Part shown: positions 1 through 11,300 of the stretch, one piece after another
How the letters are laid out: each line of letters starts with the position of its first letter
Position numbering within the stretch: position 1 is the stretch's first letter
From: a virus
IMG/VR virus record: IMGVR_UViG_3300009151_000300
Location: 1 to 27,960 of that record
Reading direction: 5' to 3' (one strand)
Length of the DNA stretch: 27,960 nucleotides
The notes under the pieces: model-generated
Databases searched by the model: none
The model's input: only the letters and a program-made list of their open reading frames with translations
What the model was told of the DNA's origin: nothing
Translations under genes and position numbers: made by a program

Positions 1-1553
1 ACACGTCCGGTCATTGCAACTGGAGGATGTGTGTCGTCTTCGCCAGCACCACCATTCATCAAGTATGCCGCTCTAGTACTTATCACACCAAATACATTTT
101 CGCTTAATTCTGTAACGGATCTAGTGATTTCTTGTGTGCCGCCTAGTTCAACCACTGTGCCTGCTTCAAGCACTTCGTCTGCGGCAAAGCGTTCTGCAAC
201 GTCAGCATAAAGTGCTGTGGTAGCAGTGGCAAACAATCTGTTGAAGTAACTGCTGGAACTACCAATGTTGCCCACAGCGTTGGTACCTGTGTGTGCAATA
301 CTTTGTGCGCTGACCACGTTGGCGTACATTGTGCTAGTATCAACCACAATCACGTTGGCTGTGCCGCCAATACTGACGGTGAAATTGCCCCCGCTGGTAC
401 CAATTAAGGCATTGGATGTACCATTTTGAATTTGGCTCACGCTGACCGCGGCGCTGATACCTGTCAATTGGCTACCGTTACCAATGATGTAGCTGCCGGT
501 TACGTTGCCAACAGCACTTACCAACCCACTGGTTAAAATATTGCCAGAAGTGATGTTGCCAGTTGTCGATACAGGAGCTCCAGCTGGTATAGTTATATTA
601 CCAATAAAGTTTGCGCCATATACATTACCGCCTGCTGAGACTATACCTGCTGTTAAAATGTTTCCATGTATGGCATTACCAGTACTGGACATTATACCGG
701 TGCTGAAAGTGTTGCCAGAAGTGATGTTGCCAGTTGTGGAAACTGGGGCTCCAGCTGGTATAGTTATATTACCAATAAAGTTTGCGCCGTACACATTGCC
801 AGCGGCTGATACCACGCCTGCAGTCAATACATTACCACCAGCGATGTTACCGGTAATGTTGCCATAGCCAGTGATGTTAGCACCGGTGCTGGTAAATGTA
901 GCGGTTGTTGCTCCTCCAGCACTGACTACTACGTTTCCTGCGCCAATTAAATTGCCACTGATGTTAGTACCAGCGGCATTGCTCATGGTCATACCTTTGT
1001 AAACTGTTGGGAACAAGGTAGATGTAGGAGCTGCCGCAGTAAATGTAGAGTCGTTATTAAAGATTGCTACTCGCACGTTGTTAACATATAGTGTTGTTAC
1101 ATAATGTGGGGTGGCTCCTGAATCATTAACAGTTTCGGGGATTGCACCTGCTGTGCCAGTTGAACTAGAATAGGCGGGCCCTACTACAAGGAAACCAGTT
1201 CCTGTATAAACTTTTACTTGTTGATTAACTGTGTCATACCATAGGTCGCCTGTGACATTTGATGTTGGAGCTGTGGCGCTGGCTGTTGCCGCGCTGATTG
1301 TTTTGAATGTTGAACCGTTATAAACTTTGAGCAAACTGTTGGTTTTATCCCACCAAAGTTGTCCAGTTAATGGTGCTGGCGGGGCGGTGGTATTTGATCC
1401 ATTTTCAAGCAGGTGTATAAAGTTATCATCTAAGAACTGCCCGTACCCAGCATAGTTTTTACCCACTAGCGTCATGCTACTGGCGGTGTTTATGGTTCCA
1501 TCGTTGACGGTAGCAAAAACTGTTCCGTCTGTAAGATTAATTGTATATGCCAT
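1..1553 (-). CDS. Tail-fiber-like virion structural protein (3' end beyond window)
   Basis: The reading frame begins at ATG 1553-1551 and stays open to the left edge: 517 codons without a stop, so the C-terminus is missing. The start follows CAGGAAACTGAA, an AGGA ribosome site about 6 bases from the ATG, with a T4-type late promoter just upstream. The N-terminus (MAYTINLTDGTVFATV) and two copies of a 'GQLWWD...LLKVYNG' motif (about residues 55-85 and 96-126) resemble virion proteins of marine T4-like phages. The middle (about 200-370) is a Gly-Asn-rich stalk of GNI/GNV units and holds a 57-residue in-frame repeat. From about residue 440, 'ALYADVAERF', 'AGTVVELGG' and 'AAYLMNGG' resemble the conserved C-terminal region of many phage fiber proteins. 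A role as distal or side fiber, or other host-contact protein, is inferred. The gene is certain; the exact structural role is not. Confidence 0.85.
   Translation of the reverse strand, partial: MAYTINLTDGTVFATVNDGTINTASSMTLVGKNYAGYGQFLDDNFIHLLENGSNTTAPPAPLTGQLWWDKTNSLLKVYNGSTFKTISAATASATAPTSNVTGDLWYDTVNQQVKVYTGTGFLVVGPAYSSSTGTAGAIPETVNDSGATPHYVTTLYVNNVRVAIFNNDSTFTAAAPTSTLFPTVYKGMTMSNAAGTNISGNLIGAGNVVVSAGGATTATFTSTGANITGYGNITGNIAGGNVLTAGVVSAAGNVYGANFIGNITIPAGAPVSTTGNITSGNTFSTGIMSSTGNAIHGNILTAGIVSAGGNVYGANFIGNITIPAGAPVSTTGNITSGNILTSGLVSAVGNVTGSYIIGNGSQLTGISAAVSVSQIQNGTSNALIGTSGGNFTVSIGGTANVIVVDTSTMYANVVSAQSIAHTGTNAVGNIGSSSSYFNRLFATATTALYADVAERFAADEVLEAGTVVELGGTQEITRSVTELSENVFGVISTRAAYLMNGGAGEDDTHPPVAMTGR
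541..831 (-). repeat. 57-codon in-frame direct repeat in the fiber gene
   Basis: Bases 541-660 and 712-831 are near-copies, offset by 171 bases (57 codons), so the frame is kept. They share an exact 26-base block (541-566 and 712-737) and an exact 41-base block (577-617 and 748-788). Similarity falls away toward the right end of each copy. Both encode 'GNVYGANFIGNITIPAGAPV' followed by 'STTGNITSGN'. The likely meaning is extension of a repetitive fiber stalk by duplication, or homogenisation by recombination. Confidence 0.9.
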
Positions 1554-1571
1554 TTCAGTTTCCTGTTTCTA

Positions 1572-1579
1572 TATTTATA
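1572..1579 (-). promoter_or_regulatory. T4-type late promoter box TATAAATA
   Basis: On the minus strand the bases read TATAAATA, the exact -10 box of T4 late promoters, which is recognised in T4 by the gp55 sigma factor. The box ends 18 bases before the ATG of the fiber-like gene (1553). That would give a leader of roughly a dozen bases containing the AGGA ribosome site. The box overlaps the stop codon of the upstream 201-residue gene (TAA at 1577-1575). Match and spacing are seen directly; use as a promoter is inferred. Confidence 0.65.
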
Positions 1580-2180
1580 CAGCGTTGATATTGCTCAAGG
1601 TCTGTATTCTAAGCGTGTAATCAATCTGAATTTGTCGATTCAAGCTCTTTTGTACCGGGTGAAAAATCACGTGTGTAATCAGGCGCAGATTATCTGCGCT
1701 ACCGTTCCAAGTTTTAAGTCCCAGCTCATCAAACACGTATTCACCGTTGTAATTGGTAGAATTGTCAAATGCTTGCTGTTGTGGGGGTTCACCGTAGTCC
1801 AACAAACAAGTTACCAGGATATCAGTGTAAAGATTACCTGCTGTGTGTAACACAGTCATTTTGTTGTTTTCGGGGTCTGTATCAGCGGCTGAGTTGTCGT
1901 CTACTACTTTTTGGTATGTTTGGTTATACAAGTCAGCGTTCTGTCCTGTGGTATTTGGGGGCAAATATGTAATAACACCTGTGGGGTCTACACTACTGCC
2001 GCCATTGCCAAATGCCATTTGATAAATGTAGCCCAGATTACGATCTGCTAGGCTTTGGGCCATTGCTACTGAAATGTTTTCATAGTGAATGGCGTTGTGA
2101 TCATCATAGAATATTTCACCGCTTGCAGGGTCATAGATCTTGACATGCCCTGAAATTTTTGCTAGTCCAGGCTCAATCAT
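1575..2180 (-). CDS. Putative virion structural protein, 201 aa
   Basis: The start ATG (2180-2178) overlaps the stop of the preceding small gene as ATGA and follows GGAGGGGCGAGC, a strong ribosome site about 7 bases away. The protein has no signal peptide or membrane segment. Its start 'ISGHVKIYDPASGEIFYDDH' and its later 'YIYQMAFGNGGSSVDPTGVI', 'VTCLLDYGE', 'GEYVFDELGLKTW' and 'THVIFHPVQKSLNRQIQIDY' give the impression of a conserved structural protein found beside baseplate and fiber genes in marine T4-like phages. I know no biochemical function for it. Its place between the giant baseplate protein and the fiber gene suggests an attachment or junction role, which is inference only. The first 30 residues resemble the C-terminus of the 49-residue neighbour. 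Confidence 0.85.
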   Translation of the reverse strand: MIEPGLAKISGHVKIYDPASGEIFYDDHNAIHYENISVAMAQSLADRNLGYIYQMAFGNGGSSVDPTGVITYLPPNTTGQNADLYNQTYQKVVDDNSAADTDPENNKMTVLHTAGNLYTDILVTCLLDYGEPPQQQAFDNSTNYNGEYVFDELGLKTWNGSADNLRLITHVIFHPVQKSLNRQIQIDYTLRIQTLSNINAV

Positions 2181-2326
2181 GCTCGCCCCTCCACGTAAGT
2201 CTTTTGTGTTTTTGGATCAAACACTCTGAAGTATCCCTGCACGTTGACAGTGCCGGTTTCGTTGGGTTTGCTGAGCTTTTGCTCTTTTTTGGGCTCAACT
2301 TGTTGATTTTGCTGTGTATTTGACAT
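2177..2326 (-). CDS. Small protein, 49 aa, overlapping the next gene
   Basis: The frame runs from ATG 2326-2324 to TGA 2179-2177 and shares ATGA with the start of the 201-residue gene, a typical coupled arrangement. It starts 19 bases after the stop of the giant gene. The N-terminal half is hydrophilic (MSNTQQNQQVEPKKEQK). The C-terminal half, 'VNVQGYFRVFDPKTQKTYVE', follows the same pattern as 'AKISGHVKIYDPASGEIFYD' at the start of the downstream protein. That pattern, the overlap and the tight fit between two real genes argue for a genuine gene. The ribosome site is weak (AAGG about 13 bases upstream). Function is unknown; it may be a partner or truncated relative of the 201-residue protein. 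Confidence 0.75.
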   Translation of the reverse strand: MSNTQQNQQVEPKKEQKLSKPNETGTVNVQGYFRVFDPKTQKTYVEGRA

Positions 2327-2345
2327 GGTCTTTTATTTACCTTGT

Positions 2346-5300
2346 TTATAAGCCACGCAAGAACCTTGCGGCTTGGGTATTGGTATCTTGTAGCGCAATT
2401 CCATCGCTGGCTGTGCCATCTCCCTGTGCGTACCAATTAAGACCCTGGCGCACCAAAATTGTAACTTCTGCGCCTGCGGCAGGGGCAGTTAACGGTGGAG
2501 ATACAGCATCGTCTATAACAAACTCCACTGCCAACGGATCGTAGTCTGTTATAAAATAACGGTATCGACTGGTCGCTGAGGTATCGCTATAAGCATATTG
2601 GCGTTCGCCGCCTACATATACTTCAACTGCATCTGTTTCCACTGTGGAATCCGCAAAGTCAGCAAATGCTATGCTTGGTGCGTAGAATATTGTAGTGCTA
2701 TCATCACCCATGCTTGAATCGCTTACAACTGAATCTTGATACTTTATAGGCAATAAATTGTTACGTCCCATATCATATACACTAGCACCAGTAGTGTGAT
2801 CGGCTGCACTGGTTCCTGCGGTTCCTCGCAACAGGCTCGAAATTGTATTGAGTGCTGTACTTCTTTCGCGGTACATGATACGCTCGCCGTTGATTGTGAT
2901 TACGCCAAAGATTCCTAACACTAAATCAGGGGTGCTTAAACGACTTGCATCTGTTACGTAAATAATATCAGCAGTGCTTGACAAATCTTGTGCTAGAGTT
3001 GTGGTTGTAGCCTCAGTAATTCTATAGGTTGCCTGCACTCCACGCATGTCTTGGAATATGCGGAAAGCCATTGCTTCTGGCACAACGCTATTGGTAAATT
3101 CTTCAATTACCATAACTTGAGATGCGCCAATTGCACCACTGGCTAAAATTAAGTAATCGCCTTGGACAGAGTAATCCACACCTTCAAACAATCTGTAACC
3201 ATCTAATGTAACCCACAGTCTACTGGCATTGTTTAAACTTCGTTCTAGATAGAAATCATTTGAGGCGACAGAAGTACCTACAGCGTAGTCAAACGATCCG
3301 GAAGTAAAATCAGTTGTGGCTGGAGAATAAACTGTGCTATCATAAGGTTCTGTAATTGTTAGGCCTGAAGTAATTGGACCTTGAAACACCAAGGTCAATG
3401 GCCATAATTGTGCAGTATCATTCCAGGTAGTAATACCAAATATGTCATTCAAATTGACGGTGGCTCTAACTTGTAACTGATTGCCAACAATTATATAATC
3501 TGCCACGGTGCTTACAGCAATTAAAATTCTTGCGCCGCTGACCGGAGGAGTAGTGAACACCACCTGACGTCCTGGCGTGTTGCTACCTGTCCAGTTGGTC
3601 ACACTATATGTTCCTACTGTGGCGCCGGCATTTTGCACTTGTAGTATGTTGTCAACCCAGACGCTTATATCTGTTGTTGGATTGATAATTTGTTGGCTGT
3701 ATCCACCGCGTTGTGGCAATCCAAAGCTCACACTGGAATCATCGCCGATCCATTCAATACCTTCAGCTGGCCTTAGTCTCAGACCATTGCGTGTGACCAC
3801 TGCGTTGACTGAATTTGATCCTTGTAGACTATTGGTTAAAACTATGGTTTTGTTAGTTACAATACTGCTGTCAGCTACAGTATACTGTGTTTGTGGAGTA
3901 CTCCACGAATATGCTGTAGATGCATTTCCAGTACCAGATCCAATTCCAGTGGCAATAAAACTAACACTTAATGTACTGGATGCGGCGCTAATTGCTGTCC
4001 AGTTGGTTGTGCCCACTTCGGTAATTGTATATGATTTGCCTATTACAAAATTGCCAGCATCAATGGTGTTTACTCCAAATGCCACCAAGGCAACACCATC
4101 GGTTAGGCCAGGATCAGTACCAAGGTCAACTAGACTTTGTAAAGTTGGGGTAAATTCAAGCCAGTACAAAGGATTAGAGATGCTTGTGCCAACTGGTACA
4201 GTTTGTAGCGCACGATAGTAATTGCCGCTGTCGTTGACAACGTCTAGAGTGTTATAGGTATCTAGGATGTTCCAAGCGGTACTTTCAGTATATGGAATCC
4301 AACTCACACCACTAATGATGCTGCCATTTATAAAAACAGCCACACTGGTAATTTCAGCAGAGTTGACTGGAATTATCACAGTCTCTCCAATGTCTCCGCC
4401 AATATAGTTGGCGCGATATAATTGGCTGCCACCACCTAATTCAAACACATTGATTTGGAATTGGTCGCCTGATGATACTGTCACTGGTACTACAGTTTGA
4501 TTAACCCAGTCAATAGTGTAATCAACATCACGTGTGAGATCTTTTCCTGTAGTAATATCGCTTACTAATACTTCTACTGGGTGATCAACCACATTTGCCC
4601 AACTGTATTCAAGTGCAATAGCAGGGTCATATGTGTAGCGCACTGTGCTCCATTGGAAACCGTGTCCGTCTCTGTTCCAGTCAGCACCAGGGCGTGTGTA
4701 AACACGGAAGTCAAGGGTATCAAATTCTGCACCGTTGATCAATTCTTCAGGTGAGTGCCCTTCATACAAGCCAATGAATTCGCCGCCATCTATATTGATG
4801 TCTGTAGGCAGGTCGCCTAGTGTAGTGTCTGTAAATTCACTAGAGTAGGTAGCATCTATACTTAAAGGATCGCGCAAGAAGTAGTCGCCGTACACCTGTA
4901 CGCCAGGGTAGTCAACTCCATCAATTAACAATGGTAACTCAAGTCCTGGCTGATTAACTCCAGGTACATAGTATCCCATGGTACGATCAACACCTGTTAA
5001 GTTTCTAGCAGGTACTACAGTCCAATCTTCAAGATTAAATGCAGGGCCAACTACTGCGGTTGAATCAGCAGGTGTGGCTTGCCATACGCGATCTTCATAT
5101 CGTACCAACATACCAGATTGATATGTTCCATCTGGGTTCCAGGTCATTACATCACTGAAGTATTGGAATCTGTCGTATTTTATTACTGTGCGAAAACTAC
5201 GCACAAGATTGTTGTTCATTCTGGCATAGGCACGGGCTTCCGTTCCGTTGCCACCGTCAAATGTGATAGCAGGTGTTTGGCTATATCCAGATCCTGGATT

Positions 5301-8300
5301 TGTAACGTTTACTGCAACTACTTTTCCTAAACTGTTAATAATTGCAACTGCTTCAGCTGACTCAACAGCATCACCTGTGATAACCACTAGAGGTGGTTCT
5401 GTATACCCCGAGCCGCTGTCAATAATTTCTACGCTATCCAATACTAACAAATAATTGCTATACCACTGATTGTAAGGCCAAGTGGTCCATACAGCACTGG
5501 TTGCGGGCAAATCGCTTTGTGTATTTGTTTGAGAATTAAACGCATCGCCGTGAGCATATGGCAACAAGATTGGACTTGTAAACGTAGGTACTTCTAACGC
5601 GGTATTGTAATATGCCGGCAAATCAAAGTCAGTTAGATCACCAAAAAACTCGTCAAAGCCAGTGTACTTTAGATTGAACTCGCGAACACTAACGTGATAT
5701 GGTTTGACTTCTTGGATATAGTCTTGTACAAACTCCTGGTTGTCAATCACATAGTTTTGATACGGAATCAGTTGACGAATTCTGTGATCCACATCAATCA
5801 AACTGGTCTTGACCAGCCACTCTGGTGCTGAAAATTCACTCAACACAAAGTTAAACATTAGCACCAAGGCTTTGTTGCGTTGGATAGCAAGATCATCTAT
5901 TAGTAGTTCTTGATTGATGGCCTGAATGATTTTGCGAGTTTCTGTCACGGGCTCTTGATCAAAATATTGAGCATCAAAAACTTCAACGTCAAATCCAAAG
6001 CGTCCTAGTGCGTAGTCCCATAATTCAGCAGAGAATTCAATGGTGCCGTCTTGCAATGCAACTCGTTCCCATCCTAGATCAGTCAACAAATAAATTTCAA
6101 ATTTGCCTTGAGCATTAGCAGTGACTTTGACACTGCTACCAATAGGAACAGTAAGGGTTGCCAACACTGAATAAGTAGCAACTTCTGCCACAACCTTGGT
6201 ACTAGAATTGTAACCAGGACGATACCAATTGATATAACTCCAGTAATCTGGTGTGTTGTATCCTTGCACCCGAGTTAGAGTTAATACTCTTGTGCCAGGT
6301 GCGGTATCACTTTCTTCAACTGTGTAGATTGTCCACAGGCCGCGATTGAGACTGTCAGTGGCCACAAGGTATTTGTAACCTAGTGGAATAGATCCGTTGG
6401 GATTACTCCAGTATGGGGTTTGAAAACTCAGTATCTCTAGGTTGGCTACCTGTAGATCCCACAGAGTTTCAGTCACGCTATCAACTACCACAGTCTGCGG
6501 AGGAATAGGTTCGCTACTGTTGAGCAGATAGAATGATCTACTTTCACTAATAGGATACTGTGCTAATACTGCATTCACCCGCTTCAAATAGTTTTTCAAT
6601 GCAAGGAAGCGATCCACAAACATACTCTGACGCGGACGGAACTGAACCCCATAACGCTCCGACGGGCCAAGGTTAGGGTCAGGTACTTTGTTGCCAAATG
6701 TATCTACACCGCAAAAACTATCTTGAAGTTTGCGATACAAATTATCGCTCAAGAAACCGTCAGCACGATCTTGTGGGATTAACTCATATTCAACGTGAAC
6801 GTTATCATTATTATACTCACGATCATATTCAATACTAATGATAGTATCGCTGGCGCTGATGTAGTCCGCACTGTTGTACAATGCAATTGTACTGGCATTG
6901 ATTGGTGCCATATAAGGAATACCACTGGCCTTGGGATCGGTAATGTAGGATGCAACTGTACTTGCTGGCAATGTTTTGCCAAGTTGCGAGGATGTCACAG
7001 TAATACCACGCACCCAGAAATAATAATAGGTAGCAAATGTTCCATCTTGTGATAGATTGCTGTTTATAGTATAAGATGTTGTATTTAAAGGCGTGCCCTC
7101 ACCAACATAGTTTGCAGGCGGTGTATTGCTTTGCACCCATTGATACACATCAACTGTGCTACCAGGGAATAGTTGTGCCCAACGACGGCTGGCGTATGTG
7201 ATTGAATCTTGGTTAGGATCAATAAATCTTACCGAACTAATATCCCACCAAATTTCTCCCACGTGGCTTGCAAACCATGTGGTGTTGTTTAAGTTTGTGC
7301 TACCGGTATTGTAAGAGGCAGGATCTACTGCACTAACATAATCAATATTGGCGCGGGCCGCGCCAAGAATCTTGCCTTGCAACGGGTTGATAAAGTCCAA
7401 GAACTCTGTTCTAGCACTGGTGATTCTATCATACAAGAACACACTATTCAACAGTCGAATATCAACTGTGGGTTGTTCAATTTCTACCACAGCCCAGGCC
7501 GGTGAATTGGTTGGGTTCTCAAACACAAACACAGCACCAAAGTTGGCTGCACTATCGCCAGCATCATCTTTTGGTGCGCCAACCATTAGCACACCCGAAG
7601 TATAATTCACTGCCGCTCCGAATTGATCGTATGGTCCAACCTGACTATTGTTGACCTGTTGTCCAAACACAAACTTACCTGGATTGGTTATGCTCAATGA
7701 ATTGCTAGGCAAATAATCAAATGTATAAATTGCGCCGCTTTGAATGATTACCGAGAAAAATATGGTACTGCCAGCATCAAAATATGTTGTGCCATCATCA
7801 AATACAGTTTCAAGATATAATGTACCACGTGGTGCGCCAACTACTAAGTTAATAGCATTGTCGTTGATACTGATAGCACTGCCAAAGCCTGCATACTCTA
7901 CTGGGTACGGGCTGGTGATTGATTGTGTCCAGGCAAATGTATTAAATCCTAATGTAGTAAACGCTGTGCCTACACTGCCTGGAGCCACTTGCACTTTGTT
8001 AAATGGTGCGGCAGCGTCAGAATTTTTAACACTGATTGTGAGATAGCCTGTGGTGCTTACTGTGGCCAGCACGTTTGGCACTGTGTTGTTGATGGCTGTG
8101 GCCAAACTTGCCACTGTGGTACCAGTCAACATCACATCCTGGTTGTTGACTCTTAGAGTATTGCCCACGGTCAGCACAGGATTGGCCACTGTGGCAGTGA
8201 TTGTGCCGTAGATACGACTTTGATTTACAAAACGTTCAACTATGCCGCCTTTGAATATTTGCACACTACTCTGTGGCTCGCCCACATACAGGCTACAGTT

Positions 8301-11300
8301 GTTGTCACAGATGGCCACGGCCTGACCAAAGTTTGAATAGTTGGCCGCTGTGTTTTGTGCGACTGTTTGCAACAGGTTAAACTGGTTAGTTTCAATCTCA
8401 ACTATATCACCCACCTGCAAGTCCGCAAAGATTGTAACTGTGTTACCACTTACTGTGAACGAGTCCGGGGCGTTGATCACGCTGTTGGTTTGATTGATGT
8501 AGAATTCGTTGTTGACAATCACGCTTACAGGTGCAGTTGGGGTAGTTCCTAATACTGTGAAGCTCACGCTAGATGGATCTTCACCATAGATGAATCGTTG
8601 TACATTGCGATCAAATACGTAAACTTGTCCAGCTTCTGCATTGCCGTTGACTGTGGTATAAGGTGTACCTACCATGACCTGACGACCGTCTGTGGTGCAA
8701 GAAATGCTGTGACCAAAACGATCTGTTGCGCCAAGCCCAGCCACTGTCAACGTGTTTACATATTCAAAATAGCCTTCGGCTTTTACAACTATAATATTAC
8801 TGCTGATATAAGATCCAGTAAATGTTACAGTTGTGCCAGAGAATGTATAATCAATATTGGGACGTAATAGTGTTCCATCAACTGTGATACTAAACGAATA
8901 AATGTTTGTGGCAGTGAACAATCCCGGCAGCGACGAGGAAACTCCAGCAAGGTTGTATGTTGATACAGTGTATGGAATTTGGAAACTGTTGTATCGTGCA
9001 AATTCAATTATTATATTAGCAACGGCTGTTCCTGTGCCGGATCCAACACCAGTAGCAACAAATGTGACTCCTACTGTGTTTGAACTTGCACCAATTGCCA
9101 CATAGTCCGTGGTTCCCACGGTTAAAATAGTATATGTTGTCCCAATGTTAAACCCTCCAGCAGTAGTTTTGCCAGGAATAGATGTGAATGTAACAATATT
9201 AAAGTTATTGTCAATGGTGTAATCAACATTGACTGTTTGTACTTGTCCATTCAAAGTTACCTTGAGTTGGTACTCGTTGTTGATTTGAATAGTACTGTTT
9301 ATAGCATAAGAAGTTGTTGTGCCATCAGCAAAAACTTTGATAAACTGACTTTGCCAATCAACATACCCGTAGGCGTGTATACTGTTTAGGCCTGGAGCAC
9401 CAATATACATCCAACGTTCATCTAAACTCATTGCTACTGAATAACCAAACTCGCCTGCGCCAGTTAGTAGTGTTCCATAGCCTGCGGGTTGAGTGAGCAA
9501 CTGCCATTGACCATAAGGAATGACCCCAGGTGCTCCCAGTTGTGGATCACGATAAATCACACAGGCATAACCGTTGTTGGCTTGACTACCGGACCCTAAA
9601 CTGGCACTTGCACCTGCTACTGCCCAATTTTGATTGCCAAAGTCCACAGCATTACCATATCCGCGTACACCTGTTACATCTAATGTAAGGATAGCATCAC
9701 CTTGACCCACTGGGCTTACTGGAGTGTATTGATCGCCATAGCTCTTGACATACACATATATTGCACCTTTTGTGGTGCCGGTATTAAATCCATAATTTGG
9801 ACTGCCTACCAAGGCGGCCAGTTTATTTCTAGCCTGAGCAACACTTTGGCCGTATTGTTCGTTGGCGTCTAATAGTACAGGATTTAATGCAATGATGCTT
9901 GAGAATACATTGTTCTTTTGTAGTACTTCCCATAGCCCTGCACCATTGTCGTCAACCCAAACTTTGGCACCTGGCAAAATATTCAATGCGTACGGCAACG
10001 TGTCAACATCGCTGGCCTGACTTATTCTTGTGGTTTGTAAAGTAAATCCAATTCCCGATCCATTGGCCACAGAACGGTTGCTAGTAAATGTAAATGCAAT
10101 ATTCACTGTGTCAAGATTTGGCACGCCAAGTACTGTGTATACTCCATTGATTTCAGTATCAAAGAATTTGATGATTAGTTTATCGCCAACACTTAATTTG
10201 TGTTGGTCGTTAAAGATCACACGACTTGTGCCATTTAAGTTATCACAGACGTGCTGGATTTGCCCTGGCACTGCCTGGGCACGATAGATGCCCCAGTCAT
10301 AATTGTTAATCTTGGCAACCCAAATGCTAGTACCTACTTCAATTTTGTCTATATTGGCAGCAAGACTGCTTGGATTTGCAATGTCAAACACTGTGATATC
10401 AGTGTCGTCAAGACTCACATACCCGGCAGTCGGCAATCCAATATCAGTTGGCAGTTCAGTTGTGGTAGGAAGAATGTCAGTACTGGTAAGTTTATAACTT
10501 GAGCGCCACACATCAGTTAGATATATTTGTTGATCTGCTTGACTTGGTTCTTGTGGTACTGTAACTTGTACCAGACTAGGATTAGAACTTAATAGTGCTC
10601 TATCCAAACGCAACTCAAGGAAACTACGATTAGCATTAGCACCATACACCGCACGTTGCACTGCCCAGTTTTCGTAGATGGTGTAGTCGGCGGCTTCTTT
10701 GCCTAGATTGGCTGCTTTGAAAAGATCAGCGGCTAAGATGGTGCCTTTGGTTCCCAAAAACTGACGATACACGTTTACTTGACTCACATCGTCAAGGTTC
10801 AATGCGGCTAGATATTGTCGTGGTTTAAATCCTATCAGACCATATGCCAATAAATCATTGTCAGTCTCAATGTTTGCGGCGTTGATGTTGTAACTATTGG
10901 CCAATTGATCGGCCTTGTTGGCCAAGTTAGGTAACAGTCCGAGTTGAATTTGATTGTAGTTGCTTTGTGCCCAGACATTGAAGTCAAACTTTGTGCTAGG
11001 CTGAACAATGGTCAATGCCGACCAATACACATTTTTGTACTTGACAATTTGTCCTTTGGTGTATCGTTTTAGTCCAGTCCACTCTTGGACGTTGTCTTGA
11101 TTTAAAATAAATCCTGGAGTATCTACCGATCCATTCCAGTCATTGGTAGTAACTGCCACAAGGTTTAATCTATTTTGTCTTGCCCCAGTTATAGGATCGT
11201 AAATTAAGTCTCCAAACACACTCTTGTTACTTAATACAATCATATGTTCAAAATTAGTAAATCTTAAGTTGATGTAACTGATACTTTGTGTGCTCAATGG

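Noticed and set aside
143-349. 68-codon minus-strand frame near the left edge
   Set aside because: It is in a different frame from the fiber-like gene, which is open across the same bases and has recognisable fiber motifs.
541-831. CRISPR-like repeat array
   Set aside because: There are only two copies, in frame with a protein gene and encoding Gly/Asn-rich fiber sequence.
505-867. 120-codon plus-strand frame with a repeated protein segment
   Set aside because: The repetition comes from the in-frame duplication in the minus-strand fiber gene. The plus frame is a by-product.
2334-2341. GGTAAATA as a late promoter before the 49-residue gene
   Set aside because: It differs from the T4 box at its first two bases and ends only 7 bases from the ATG. 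It is too weak to call, although the following AAAAGA resembles the gp6 leader.
2173-2436. 87-codon minus-strand frame across the end of the giant gene
   Set aside because: It overlaps the giant gene's last codons in another frame and the better-supported 49-residue gene. Its composition is basic and random-looking.
3577-4218. 213-codon open frame on the plus strand
   Set aside because: It lies wholly inside the giant minus-strand gene, has no ribosome site, and its product shows no domain. It is a shadow frame helped by the codon bias of the opposite strand.
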